The position numbers were made by a program, and so were the translations under genes. The notes under the pieces were generated by a model. That model saw nothing but the letters and a program-made list of their open reading frames with translations. It was not told where the DNA came from and did no database searches. This document shows, piece by piece, positions 45,460-58,900 of a stretch of 64,000 nucleotides of DNA. The first letter of the stretch is position 1. Every line of letters starts with the position of its first letter. Source of the DNA: Tubulanus polymorphus (Eukaryota; Nemertea; Palaeonemertea; Tubulaniformes; Tubulanidae); contig NC_134029.1 in the NCBI RefSeq assembly GCF_964204645.1, positions 467,501 through 531,500 of the forward strand. The letters are read 5' to 3'.

Positions 45460-48400
45460 CAAACATTAAAATTAATCAATCGTCCATTGATTACGCCTAA
45501 TTTCAGATCAGTTTGATTGATCATTGATTGGTTTTGTGTCTGGTTTAAACCAGACATTTACACAATACAATATAATGTGTTATTGTTAAAGACTGTGTCT
45601 ATGTCTGAATTATGCATAGGGTGACATCTCTGTGTATGTTTCATAGGAGATTTTGCACAATCCTGACTAAAGATTTGTTTCTTTTCTTAAATCCCAATAG
45701 ATGCATTACATTGTTAGATTAGTTATAGAACCAAAATGAGCTTACACTGGGCTTAAGCTGTTGGATTGGTTATATAACCAAAATTAACTTAAACCGGTCT
45801 GATTAAAGAGCTGAGGCCGAAAATTGTTGAACTGGATCCTGTAAATCTAGGAGAGTAAAGAGAATGAACTATTTAAATTGTCTTACGTTCAAGTCTAATC
45901 AACGTATAGATGAGATTCAGCGGGTTTCGAAGAAGTGCAGATGGCGGTCGTAAGGTATAAAGTCCTAGTGGTTATAAATAGATTCTCACATCACATCTCA
46001 CTGCTATCACTGTTTAAGCACCTGAATATTAAGTTGCTAATCTATCAACTATTCGTATAAGCTGATTTTCAGTTCATGACTCTTACCAGATAAGCGTATC
46101 TAAGAAAGGACTTGCGGCATTTGCTTTTTTTCGGCTCACGACACAATGAACTATTCACATGGTAGAACATGGACGTTTGTAAATACTCGGCACCAAGTTC
46201 TCTACAGTTCTCAGTTAAAGTTAACTCTCTCTGAGTTCAATGAGTTGATTCTGAACTCAACTGCAGGGCATGGGGCTATCTTTTGGTGGCAAGTCTGTAG
46301 TACTGGTTGACAGACAAAACAATGACGTCACACGCAAGACCGCAATAAATTCCCTCAAAGCCCAAAAAATTGATTCCCCTCGAAGCTCTTATTTGTAATT
46401 TGTACGAATATTTAAACTCTTTTAAGTTTGGATATTATTGACTTCCTGTTCTGCTGTGTAGTAATGGAATCTCGTTTTTATTTAATGAAATGTACCGCGG
46501 TGGTTTAAGCCACGATGAGGAGTAGCCTCGAGGTCCGGCGCGACGCCGCCGTCGCCGCGCTGATCAATAACACCATACACCAGTAATATCTTACAGGAAG
46601 TAATGAATTACACGGATAGTCGTTCTCAGGGACGCGACGACGACAATTCCATCTTATTGTAATCAAAGAATCCTGACAGCTAAAGATTACGCTAATGTTT
46701 CATAAAGAAAGATTGAGATTAGTCGCTGCCAATAACTACAATCTAATCGCGTATGCCTCATAACAATATAACCTAATCATGAATACCTTTATAGAACTAT
46801 TCACTTCATAATTCTTAAAAAGTGGACGCGATGGCGATGAAGTTTTTTTATGCACTTAAAGAATTGTTAGAATTTGTTATCAGTGGTTAATCATTTCAGT
46901 TCTAGGGCCCCGGTTCCACAGTTGTGTGAGGTGAGTTAAAAATCATTTAATACTTAATTTAATACTTGATGTTTCAACTAGAAAGTTGTAATCGCAATGG
47001 TTGTAAATATCATAATGTATTGAAATGGACCTCACATTGGTTCGCTGTAGAAAATGCTAGATTCGACAACGCTGAATGTGAATTTGTATATCTTACAAAT
47101 CATGACGTTAAAAAAGAAGTGCTTGGAAATGATTGGTTGGAGGGCACAGGAGAGCAAACAGTTTTATGATTGTTGTATTTTATTTCGTCGAACCATCATT
47201 AGATTCATGGTGCATTTTATAGAATCTAACACTTCAGAAATCAATGATCATCACGTATCACTTCGTTTATCGAGATGTTCTCACATTTACGTCATTTATC
47301 TCTCGCGCCTTCTCGAATTACCTGTATAAACTTTACCGACCATCTCTCGGTCTACGTATAGTCGCATGGATTTGAATTTCAAATCACGACCGTTAATTAA
47401 CCGTTACTGTAAGTGATTAACGAGTATCGGACATTGTAAGCTATTAATCTTTTTACGAGAAGAATTTCATCTCCTGCGGAAAAACTCGTTTTATCAAAGT
47501 GCAATTTTTATCATCGGTTAAAGATTCACTCAACCACGACTAAACATTGAAACCAGCGCCATCAAACGAGATTAATCAGAACTACAGTCGATGCATGTGT
47601 ATCGTAGAAGACGCCGCCATGTTTGTTTGATGTCTCCGGCCCTCAGTCTAAAAGACATTTATCTAAAACCTCCATTTATTTGTCGTGTCAATACAAGTGT
47701 CTCTTACCATACATCGTCACCACCCTTCTCACACTCTCACTACTCTCACTGTTCTCACCCTTCTCACTACTCTCACTGTTATCACACTGACTGACGGTAA
47801 ACGTATTGATAAGAAGACAAAACGTTTATTTCGATGCCACCAACCGATGGATATTGCAAGATTTGCTAATGTCACCTTAAAAATTCAATCAATATTCTAT
47901 AACTGATTACTTGTGTTATTCCATGATTAAGATAGAAAAACAGTAAAGTTTTTTTATGCCACGACATTTTGTCTGTTGACGATTGCTGTTTAATAGGAAT
48001 CTCGAAAGATTTGTTACTTTCGTTCATAACGATAGAATATCTATTTTGCTAACTTCATTGTGATGTGATTTATTTTCCGTGTTACACTTTTATAAAATCA
48101 ATGAACCCATAGAATAAACATTAAAGATGTAATGATATCAAAAGGACTGCTTTGAAAAAACAAAGTTACGTAGCTTGTACAAGAAAAACAGCCATAAAGA
48201 AACGTAACACAGATAACTCATTATTCGTACGTTTTTACCTTCAAACCTACAAGCTTCACCTATAAAAAAGAAATGATCTTAAGGAAGACATTGAAGCCAT
48301 GTATTTACTGCTGTCGAGGTCCTCCGTGTATTGTTTGTTTGAGAAGTCGGATGCTTCGTGTTATTCTGTGAAACTAATAAAACTAATAGAACTACTCCCA

Positions 48401-48885
48401 TCGGAGACCGATCTATAATTGAAGCATCCACAAAATATTCTCCGATGCAAATACAACATCATAAAAAAACTACACGTCAACTAAGTGTCGAGTAACATGA
48501 ATTACCAGACGGTGTGAAGCGAGTGCTTGGGTAAAAAAAAAAACGAACCGCGTCATTGAGGCGAAAATCTGTCGCATGACGACAGCGCTGTGACAAGATA
48601 AAGTTTTACAGCCCGTTTAAATAGCAGCAGCGTCTGATGATCTGAGAGTCATTGCTAACTGATTGAACCGTGTCACTGTGCGCTACACGTTTACTGTTGA
48701 ATATACCACTTCGGATACTGGGACGCTGAAGAGCTGATATCTATGATCGGGATTACAAGTGAGATCCGTACGAGCTTCTTTCAAGTTTTCGGACTCTCAA
48801 AATTATGCTTTATCCAGCCGCTATATCGCAAGCTGTCGCCATGTCAATCCGTTCTAAATCGATGACTTAGGCTAATGGTCAACAA
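45460..48885. other. Non-coding interval before GPCR at 49 kb
   Basis: No supported exon. About 47690-47790 is a CTCACT/TCTCAC simple repeat. 48650-48758 may be a 5' untranslated exon of the following GPCR (it ends ATTACAA|GTGAGA), because that gene has an acceptor ahead of its start codon. Frames at 46966-47329 lack support. Confidence 0.4.
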
Positions 48886-48967
48886 GCTGCGATGGCCGAG
48901 AGGTTAAGGCGTTGGACTCGAAATCCAATGGGATCTTCCCGCGTAGGTTCGAACCCTACTCGCAGCG
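48886..48967 (+). tRNA. tRNA-Ser (CGA)
   Basis: Same structure as the copies at 34067 and 38907 (anticodon loop CTCGAAA). About 80 bp of 5' flank (CGCAAGCTGT, CCATGTCAATCCGTTC, TGGTCAACAAG) is shared with the tRNA-Ser at 59271-59352. Confidence 0.95.
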
Positions 48968-49216
48968 TGTCGCGTTTTGCAACTTTTGATTATTATATTT
49001 TATAATTAAATTGTGCGAATATTTGAAATTGTTCAACTTGATATTTTCATTTCCTTTAAAATCGTAGATCATCCTAGTTCGTTATAACGAGGTTCTGTAG
49101 CGAGTTCTGCATTTGAGTTTGACGTGGGTCAGAATTTTAAATATTTGTGATTTATATTTTCAGATTGAAAGAACCTCGTGATCAAAGAACATTTTAACGT
49201 CAGCAAGAAAGAAAAG

Positions 49217-50368
49217 ATGACCGAAAAAAACTCAACCGTTCAGATGTTAGTAACAACGTTAACGCTTGGCGGCAACAACGTCACGTCCAATCAATCAAAC
49301 GACGTAAACGTAACGCTAATAACCCGAAGCTTTGATTGTAAGTCTCACGTCCAGGATCCGACGTTAGAAAACGCTTGGGTTTTATACATGACGGATATTA
49401 TACTGATGTTAGTATCAATGATCGGTTGTTTGCTATTGTTGTGTTTAGTAGCACGAAACTCGTGGCAAGTGAGGACGCCAACAAACGTGCTTATAACGTC
49501 GTATCTAATCAGCGATATTCTTATGTCGTGTTTGGTGATTCCGTTACACATGGTATTAATAACGTCAGCTAACGCTTGTTTGAACGTACACGCCTGTAAG
49601 TTCTATCAATACGGAACCAGCACGTTATCGATGGCCGCCATCTACACCGTATTTTTAATCATGTTCGATTCGTTTTACGGATTGAGTTTCAGCGTTAAAC
49701 AAACGTTTAAAGAGAATTTCTGCACTTTTTCGTTAAGTTTCGTTTGGTTTTTCGCGTTAGCTTACAGCATCTGGACTCTAGTGTTATACTCGCCGGTTCG
49801 TCCGACCGCTGCTGTTAACGGAACCCTTGTCTCTCAATGCGGATTCTCGGTAACTTTCTTCTCGTACGGTTTAGTCTACTCGATAATCGATATAATGGTT
49901 ATGCTAATTATTCCCGATACGATGATAGTTTTATTGTTCATATTCATTTTTACGATGATTCGGGGAACGAAAAGTTCACCGGAACTTTACGAGACCGTAC
50001 GAATCGGAGCCATCCTTACTTTGATCTATACGATCACGTACCTACCACGTGCTGTTATACAATTCGGTGACGCCTTGAATTTGACCTTGAACGTGTTCGG
50101 AGACCGGACGACGATTTACGTACTGGAAATGTGGCAGTTTTTGAGGGCGCCTTTAAACTTTCTGGCGTTCGTTATTACGCGTAAAGATATAAGAGATAGT
50201 TTACTGACACGTGATACGTATCGTAACAGTTCCAGACAGAGTTGGTTGACTTGTTTAGAGGAGGAAGAAGAGGAGAATGATGAGAATAACGATGATACGC
50301 AGGGATATTCTCGTGTAGCATCAGTTGAAGTTCACTTGTTAGATAACAGTCTAGACACAACCCTTTAA
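49217..50368 (+). CDS. Orphan class A-like GPCR with acidic C-tail
   Basis: 383 aa in one coding exon. A splice acceptor (TATATTTTCAG, about 49163) precedes it, so the 5' UTR is split. The first ATG in frame after the acceptor is 49217 (MTEKNSTVQM). The long extracellular N-terminus has several N-glycosylation sequons (NST, NVT, NQS, NVT). TM1 begins WVLYMTDIILMLVSMIGCLL; TM2 has the conserved D (SYLISDILMS); Cys before TM3 (HACKFYQYG) pairs with a Cys in loop 2 (SQCGFS). The DRY site reads DSF (FLIMFDSFYG) and TM7 has no NPxxY (LRAPLNFLAFVITRKDIRD). The tail has EEEEEENDENNDD. It is not closely related to the 1-6 kb array. Ligand unknown; the DRY loss may mean atypical coupling. Confidence 0.85.
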   Translation: MTEKNSTVQMLVTTLTLGGNNVTSNQSNDVNVTLITRSFDCKSHVQDPTLENAWVLYMTDIILMLVSMIGCLLLLCLVARNSWQVRTPTNVLITSYLISDILMSCLVIPLHMVLITSANACLNVHACKFYQYGTSTLSMAAIYTVFLIMFDSFYGLSFSVKQTFKENFCTFSLSFVWFFALAYSIWTLVLYSPVRPTAAVNGTLVSQCGFSVTFFSYGLVYSIIDIMVMLIIPDTMIVLLFIFIFTMIRGTKSSPELYETVRIGAILTLIYTITYLPRAVIQFGDALNLTLNVFGDRTTIYVLEMWQFLRAPLNFLAFVITRKDIRDSLLTRDTYRNSSRQSWLTCLEEEEEENDENNDDTQGYSRVASVEVHLLDNSLDTTL

Positions 50369-50544
50369 ATATATCAAACATCAAACTCTGGTCTCACAAA
50401 TCTAATTACTATTTGTCTGCGATCATTTGAAGCTGTCGCTGTAATGATAATAATAATAGTATTTGACGTATGTGCTGAAAATGTGAAGGCTGTCATTAGT
50501 GACCAATCATTATGACCAGTCGTGAAAACTGAATCTCTCTGGAC

Positions 50545-50968
50545 TGGGTTGTCTCGAATCTCCCCACACTGGTGGTCTCGAATCTCCCCACACTGGTGGT
50601 CTCAAATCTCCCCACACTGGTGGTCTCGAATCTCCCCATACTGGTGGTCTCGAATTTCTGCCTGGACTGATGGTATTGTATCTGCCTGGACTGGTGGTTT
50701 TGTATCTGCCTGGACTGGTGGTCTTGTATCTGCCTGGACTGGTGGTTTTGTATCTGCCTGGACTGGTGGTCTTGTATCTGCCTGGACTGGTGGTCTTGTA
50801 TCTGCCTGGACTGGTGGTCTTGATTCTGCCTGGACCGGTGGTCTTGTATCTGCCTGGACTGGTGGTCTTGATTCTGCCTGGACCGGTGGTCTTGTATCTG
50901 CCTGGACTGGTGGTCTTGATTCTGCCTGGACTGGTGGTCTTGTATCTGCCTGGACTGGTGGTCGTCTT
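50545..50968 (+). repeat. 24-bp minisatellite with two unit types
   Basis: Five copies of TCCCCACACTGGTGGTCTCGAATC-type units (50556-50656) followed by about 12-13 copies of CTGCCTGGACTGGTGGTCTTGTAT-type units with TATC/ATTC variants. It ends about 180 bp after the GPCR stop. Multiple-of-three period yields long open frames on both strands (50496-51037), which are not genes. Confidence 0.9.
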
Positions 50969-50969
50969 C

Positions 50970-52990
50970 AGTTGGTATCACGATTAAATATACATGTATT
51001 ATTTGTTTTATTGTATTTTTCGATGAATTTACAATAAAAGAATGACATAAACTACATGATAATTGTTAAATGAAACGCTTGAAGATACGACAGTGACAAG
51101 GATGCTGTTATTTCTATAGGGCAAAGTATCCTGCAGATATAAGCTGTTCAATCTCATATTGACCCGTAGAATCTATCAACATCATATAGTTGACTCCAAG
51201 AATTCAACTTTAGAAACTAATTCATATGAAGTACAACATCCATCTGTCATTGTTTCGTTTAGGTAGACACACGCCATTTTCTCTGATAACACGTTAGCTG
51301 AAGATCACATATCATCTCCCCACACTCAGCGGAAATTGTCTCGAATTTATCCCGACAATATCCTTCATGTGTGACAGTCTCATATAGTCCTAACTAATAC
51401 GAAATGGATGGTCGTTTTAGATATGAAAGTAAGGATCAAATATTGTCAGTGATTGATACTGTTTCAATGTCAGTGAACCTGTAGACACGTGCAGTACCTG
51501 ACATTAAAAAGCTATGTGAATGTCATTGATACAGTTTTCAAGAGATTTCTTCAGTAATTGATCTCCCATAAACTAACATATACATATATTACTGTCAGAT
51601 CTGAACAGTGAGGTAAATATAATATCCAACGTTTATACAACAATTTCGTCTGATAGGATTAACTCGAATTGACCAAGTGTAAAACTGATTGGGGATGTAC
51701 TCTAGGTGCTTTACCGGCGATATCGAATTAGCCTAGTTTCAATATAACCTTGAGGAGTGCTTCTCCCTCTCTCTCTCTGGTGACCTGAGGCTTTTCGGAG
51801 TACTCCCTGTTGATGCACGTGGACCCTGATTAACTAATCAAATCACAATTTTCTCAGAAGACAGTTTTGAATGTACGCCTATACGCTCAACACGGTGTAC
51901 CAGTAATCGTGACAGCAAATAGAGATCTATTGAATAAAATACAACACCCAAATATGTGTACAAATTACAAATCAGAGATTGAGGTATTTTCTGCATATTG
52001 AGTATCCACGAACCAGTTTCAGCCGTTGTTAAGATTTGATTCATCCCCCAATTGAAATTAACGAAATATAGAGTCTTAAAAATATCAGATCCAGAATTTA
52101 AACAAACAAACAAACTTAAACATCTTTAAAAACATCATATCAGAATTTTATACAGACATTATAAACAACAGGTACACGGCTAAAAACTGTAGGATGCATA
52201 TTTTCTATTCACGACAGATACGTGAGAGACAAACTGTGATACATTCAGTATGGAGTCTTATTGCGTCTGTGACGCGGTCTAACAAAGATTTATATGTCAT
52301 ATATCAGAGAATCACTCATAAATATGATATAAATCACCCGCAGTTGGAAAAACTAATCTCACTGTGCCCGAGACTGAGGAGAGTGGACTGAGGGGTGAGA
52401 GGAGAGAAAGGAGAGATGGGGAGTGAGGGGGAGAGGGGTGAGAAGGGGATAGGAGGAGCAGAGGTTTAAGGGGGGGGGGGATAAAATGAGGAGAGATAAG
52501 GTAGCTCGAGGCAGAACACAAAAATACTGACCAAATAAATCAAAATGTCAGATGATTCTGAAAAAAGACATTCGTTTCTCTTATATTTTTGTTGAATTGA
52601 TTTTCTTTTATCTGCAGCAAACACCAACCACAGATTTAATGATGCGACCAGTAATAAAATGGATGGATATCATACAATATTCATCTCTACAACTCTCAAT
52701 ATATTACATAATCCCGCAAATATATCCATAACTGAGACACCGCGTATCGAAAACCGTTGAAAATTGCTTTTATGATTTTTAGAAAGGGATAATATGTGAA
52801 TTCGAAGCTGATCGCAGATGCGTTAAAATGTGGTAGATGGCGGGCAGGTGAATGTACCATAACTGATCTGATCGCCGTCAGGTGGCAAATGAGTGTTCGT
52901 TTGAAACTCGTGATTAACTCGTGTGAATACGATCAGTTAGGTGGTGATACGGGTGACTGGACAGTGATAGACACCACCTCACTCCGGATT
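50970..52990. other. Intergenic DNA with a G-rich tract
   Basis: AATAAAAG at 51034 may be the GPCR polyadenylation signal. 52380-52480 is G-rich on the plus strand with a run of ten G (about 52470) and G-quadruplex potential. No supported exon. Promoter of the iGluR gene is expected at the right end. Confidence 0.45.
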
Positions 52991-55900
52991 ATGGCTTTAT
53001 TCTATTGCACTTGTTTTATCTTCGTCTTCATATTTCTAGCAGCTGATTTCGTTGCCGTAGCTGCACTGGTTGGAGTACCGAAAATCAAAATAGGTTTGTA
53101 CGAAATATCTGTTCATCAATTCGAAATGCAAGAAGTTTATTAATCACTCTGGTTTTGCTAGATATTAGATAATGTTATCTAACAATGAATTGACTCATCA
53201 AAAACAGTGATGTATTAAATTGAATGTAGTAATGCTAATCATTAGAAAGTGCACTGAAACAAACCTAACCACGACTTGTTTTGAAGTGAATAACAAAAGG
53301 AGATTTGCGAACGAATGAATTTTATTTCTATATAAATATTTGAATAATAGTTACAATATAGAACGTTTACAGAATATGATTTATCATGAGGACACACCAC
53401 CAAGTACAGATACTGCACCACCGAAAGAAGGGGGTCTACCCCAAAAATTGTGATAATCGTAAACGATTTTAATCACACTTAACATAATGGTAATAATCAT
53501 CAAAATGGTGAAAATATATGGATATTCGGCTAATAAAGGGGATATTATTTTACAACACTGAAAACATGTTCGTTACGGAGGTTTGGTTAATGCGTTTTGT
53601 TTGCATGAACACATGAACGGACTGCTACTGCAGCTGGTGCTGTTGGGTCAATTGTGTTTGTTTCGCCCTGGAAATTGGTTACAAATTACGCATAATGCAA
53701 AATGACATAATTACATACGTACATCGCAGCTCCACAGTAGCCTAACACAGCTGTTGAAATCACTTAATTATAACCACCATTTACCCTACAATTAACACAA
53801 TGATTTCTCTAGTTATTTCGTAAAAACAAAATTCCAGTAGCGTTCGCAAAAATATGTTATAGTGGCCAGTGTGGGGGTCGAACCCACGACATTCGCGTTA
53901 TTAGCACGACGCTCTAACCGACTGAGCTAACCGGCCAATCTGTCAATATCGGTTTGCATTAAGCAATTGTACAATGACAAAAATATGCAAAATATATGCA
54001 AATACTGCTTTTAAAATGAGACATTATTTATTCGATACTTGTTTACTGAAATACTGAGCCTCGTTAATCGGTAGTACATGTCATTGACTAATTAGATAGA
54101 TTGAGACATCGGTCAGAGAATTAATTATTCACGGGTTCAATTCTGGTAGAGATCTTTTCCCAATAGAAACTTTCATTATTTATGAAGCCTAAATGTACTG
54201 ATAATAATCTTGTATTTGATGAAGTTTGTGAGGGTTAGTATTGGGTTAATCGTTCTCTACTGAATTGTGGGGTCAATCACGAGCGCGTGGTACATCACTT
54301 CAATTAACGTTACAGGCATAGTGACGCCACCGGACTCCCCCTGGCGGCGGACTATTCTCGACGCTTACAGAAGACTGACGTCCAGTTACGAAATCAACGA
54401 ACATTTGATAACGATTCAATCTTTCGAGTTCATCGATAAAAATGGTATCAAAAATGCGAATTCTCGTAAGTTATATTTCGTTCTATTCAATGCGTTTGTT
54501 TGTTTATACATCTTTATTTATAAGTTCAGTTGATATTCCACCTATATTCAGCTAATGAACTAACAGTGTGTTTTTTACTCCCACCCCGACTAAACCCACG
54601 CGTATATCAATGATTTTCTTGTTAAGCCAACTATAGGTTTATTAATAAATTAATTATAAACATTTTGCTGTTAGCTGTAGCCCTTAAGCTGTATGTAAAT
54701 GAATTGATGCAAAATTTCTCCCGATAAAGATTGTTTTACCTGTTTAGAAAAGAAAAAAAAATGAATGGAAACTCGATCGTGTAAAATGTTTTGTTGTAAA
54801 AACACATCATTTCCAAGGGAAAGATAGTTTTGACAATCAGCAGTCTGTCGATATTTACAGCAATTTGTGTTTTTATACTCGCTCTGTTTTCAAAATTGCG
54901 ACAATCAATGAATACATCCTAAGTACATCGTAAATACACGTTTCTCTTGTTTAATACCCAGCGTATGATAGAACACAGGCATACATTAATCATATGGCTA
55001 ATTAACAGGTTATTGGATGTTTGCAATGAATTAGAATTCAGTGACAGTTGTCAACATCATAAACTCAAGATAAATTTACGTTTAGAATACAAATTAATGG
55101 TTTAAAAGTGTTTGATATTTTGTTGATTTAACGCATTGTATATTTGTGAAATAGAAAGGAAAGTAAATATTTAACGAAATTCCCTTCAATTCTCACTTTT
55201 TATATATAGCAACATTGAGCATGTTTATGTGTTTTGAATACAATATCAATTATCTGAATGTCATTTGATATGCATATTTTATTGCAAAATTTTCAACTTT
55301 TAAAAGTTATCCACCACTAATAATTCAAAGATTTTACTATATCTTTTTATGCTGAACAAATAAGTCAGGTAACAAAAGTTTTGCCGGACATTTTTCAGCA
55401 TTCCAATATTGAGTGCTCCTATTGATGGACACCTCAACATTCAACCTGAAATCTTTCTCATCTGATGTTCCTTTTTTCGTATGCTTTCACCGTTTTTACT
55501 CACCAGATATGATCGTTTGAAAATTTGGTTAACAAAACTTTTGTTATCTGACTTTTTTTCTGGTTCAGCATAAAGCTCCATTCTGACTGCTTCGTGAGAT
55601 TCGACTTTTTTTAGTTTGCCTTATATTCTATCGCTTTTCAGTTGATCGAGTTTGTTCGGCTCAATGTAACTTATTATCTAAAGGTAAGTTTGATATAAGT
55701 TCAATTAATAACTCTGATATAGGTCTTTATTGTGCTTATTGATTATTCAATCTATTTATCATTGCAATATTTCTATCGATGTTTATGATGTTAATGTTTA
55801 CCTGTGGATGAACCCGCGAATAACTATTTATTGTAACCATTCATGGTATTTATCCAACTATTCAGCAACTGTACCGTGAATCTAAATGCAGAACTGGCGT

Positions 55901-58900
55901 TAGTGAACGTATTGTAAAAAGAGAAGATAATTCATAATTCATGAAATAATTTTCTATAAGTCTAAAACATCAATCGAAATAGATTTGAATAGAAACGAAA
56001 CATCAATCATTGCCTCATTCTATCAACAGAGGCCACTTTTTCATGAACCGCTATTACAGAATCGTGTTTCCCAATTTGGCTCACGCATTTTGTTATGTTA
56101 TTTACATTATGAATCAATCCGCTGTGGAATGTGTGATAATGGATTCGACCAATTTCGTGTGTGTAAAAATGACTGTAGAGTTTGATGTGTGTTTATTTCA
56201 GTGGCGAGAAGTTTACGGGATCAGAATGTATCGATAGTAATTGGTCCGTACAGTGAACTGATTAAAGATGTAGTAGAAACTGTACATATTCCATACCTGG
56301 TCGTAGATGAACAACCTACAGAAACTAAACATAGCAGTGATTCATACGTTTACAAATTAATGCCGTCACAATTTGATGTTCTGAAAGCCACAGTTGAAGA
56401 CGTCATCAAGAAACACAACTGGAAAGAAGTGTCTGTTATATATGATGGTTTAGATGGTAAGGATTAGCAGTTTGCTTGATCCTGGTGGAATGACGTCCAA
56501 TATGACGTATTTTAGATGATGGCTATACCTCCATCTCTATCTCTCCCTCCCTCTTCCTCTCCACGTCTTCCTCTGTGGAGTCAATTAATGGAAATTAAAC
56601 AGTTTGACGCTTGATCTAAAAGTACTTATATTTACGTTAGGTCCATTGAACAGTGCGCTCAGATTTTCCTGATTGCCAGCATGTATCTAGGCCGGTTAGC
56701 TCAGCTGGTTAGAGCGTCGTGCTAATAACGCGAATGTCATGGGTTCGAGCCCCATACTGGCCACAATATATTTTTAGGAAAATCATTTTCAACCGATCGC
56801 ATCATTGATGTTCTAGATTTTTTCTAAACAACTTTGTTCCTCGTTAGTCGATGTCCATCATGCTTTTGTCCAAATTTCATTTTTGTGATAGCCAATCATT
56901 TCCTTTGTAACATTTATTTTCTTCAGGTCTAGCATTAATAGGGTATCTACTAACCCATATTCCTGATCAGAAAACTCGGCTAACGCAATTCACAAATGAT
57001 CTGTCGTCTGACGAATTGAGAAAGCGATTAATTTATGTGAGACAACAGAAAACTAAGAACATAGTGGTAGCATGTCAGTATGAGAGGATACCAGCTATAC
57101 TGAATACAGTAAGTCTATCAAACTCATCATCATCATCTGAATGATTATCTTTTTTTTTGTCGGGAGTTAAAAAATTGTTGAAGGGTCTATGAAAATAAGA
57201 AGAACACCATAAACTTTTCAATTGTAATCTGTCTATGTGAACCTGACTCTAAGTATCAAGATAGTTTGAAGAAAATCTTTTTTAGTTGTGGTTGTAGAGC
57301 CCCGTGATGAACCTTTCAAATATATTGACAATGCCATCACCACAGCATCCATTATAGATTCCAATCTCAAATTGTATTCTTTTAAAATTTCTTTCCTTCG
57401 CGTTTCCATCATTGTGTTATGTTTAATTACTCCGTGATTGAGTACCTAAGAGTACTCAATTGAACAGAGCTCTCACCGCAGTTTTATTGACAGTTACAGC
57501 ATTACTTCATTACAGGCAATGGAGTTAAGTATGTTGACGTATCATTATCAGTGGGTTTACGCAACAATGGTTTGTATCAGTATCATTATCATCAGGAATA
57601 TCTACTATTTACTTCATCTTAACGTTCTAACGCTTATCACGTGTTACAGGACCCAGAGAGAACCGATCTGACCCCATGGGCCGATACAGGGGTCAACATG
57701 ACGTCATTCAGGCTTAATCAATATCCCAGAACCCGACGACGGCCTACTACTAACGTAGCGAAGTCAAGGTTACAGCTAGACCACGCTATCACAGAAGATG
57801 CTCTTTGCGTAGTAAAGAATATGTACAATACAGCGAGGAAGTTATTCGGCTGCAAAACGTCTACGAATTGCTGGATTTCTGGTAGAAACTTAAATACTAT
57901 CAATGTTAAGGTGCGCCTAAACTTACTTCTTAACTGATATTTCACAGGCTGTTTCCAATTAAAGATCTAACACGTATTTTGTGTTTTTAGTTTAAGGGTA
58001 TTACTGGAAATGTTGAATTTGATGCTTCTTTGAAGAGAACGAACCTAACGCTAGACGTGATTGGCTTGAATTCAACCGGTCTTTCAAAGGTTAGATAATG
58101 AGATGCTTAAAAAGTGGTTTAGTTATAGTAATCCATTTGAATCCGCTTTCACACTTCTTGGTTGAGATTAGACTCCAGGGCGAATCCATTGGAAATGCAC
58201 TCCATTGACTCTGAAGTCAAATTCATCCAATAACTTTGGACTTGGTCCTGATAAATGCCGCAGTAATAATGTAATTATGTAAATTTTGATGACCAGCAAT
58301 CCAACGGTTTACATTAACCATCTGTTAAGCCTTGATGATAATTGTCTTCTTTTGTAGAAAGGAAAATGGATTCAATTCGGAGGAGGAAGTGTTGATGATC
58401 GTTTGAGATTAGTTCCCCGCAATCGACCGGTTTCTTTATCAACTCGAATGAATCCGTTGGGTCGAGGTACATTAGCTCGAGTCGTTACTATACTTGTAAG
58501 TAGTCAACACCATCTAGTCAGTTTCGTCAAAATATCAAAGATGGCCGCTTGTGGTAGAATAAGTTTAAATTCAAGTTTAAGTTTATTTGACCGAATGAAA
58601 AATATATGGAGAGATAAAGAAAAGAGAACACAAAACATACAATTAATGTATATTCACGTTTCCCAGTTCTGGGCCCAGTTTCAAGGATGACAAAATGAAC
58701 CTCTGGCTTTGTAAAACTGGGCCCACGGTCCTATTCAATTTGTGAATGATTCTACCGTAATATTGTGCTCATCAAAATGGTTATCTCGATCAATCTTGAT
58801 AATAGTGATGATAATTTTCTTTGTTTCGTGGAGAACCCTAAATGCCTTTATGAGTTGTCACTTTTACATTGATTTACATTTTCTATATTAGGAGAAACCA

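Noticed and set aside
50496-51037. Long open frames on both strands (DHQSRQIQ, WTGGLVSA, LPGLVVLY repeats)
   Set aside because: 24-bp minisatellite; open in several frames because its period is a multiple of three.
52796-52990. Longer N-terminus for the iGluR (65 extra residues)
   Set aside because: The start at 52991 gives a clean signal peptide directly before the mature domain; the upstream part lacks a signal and contains no domain.
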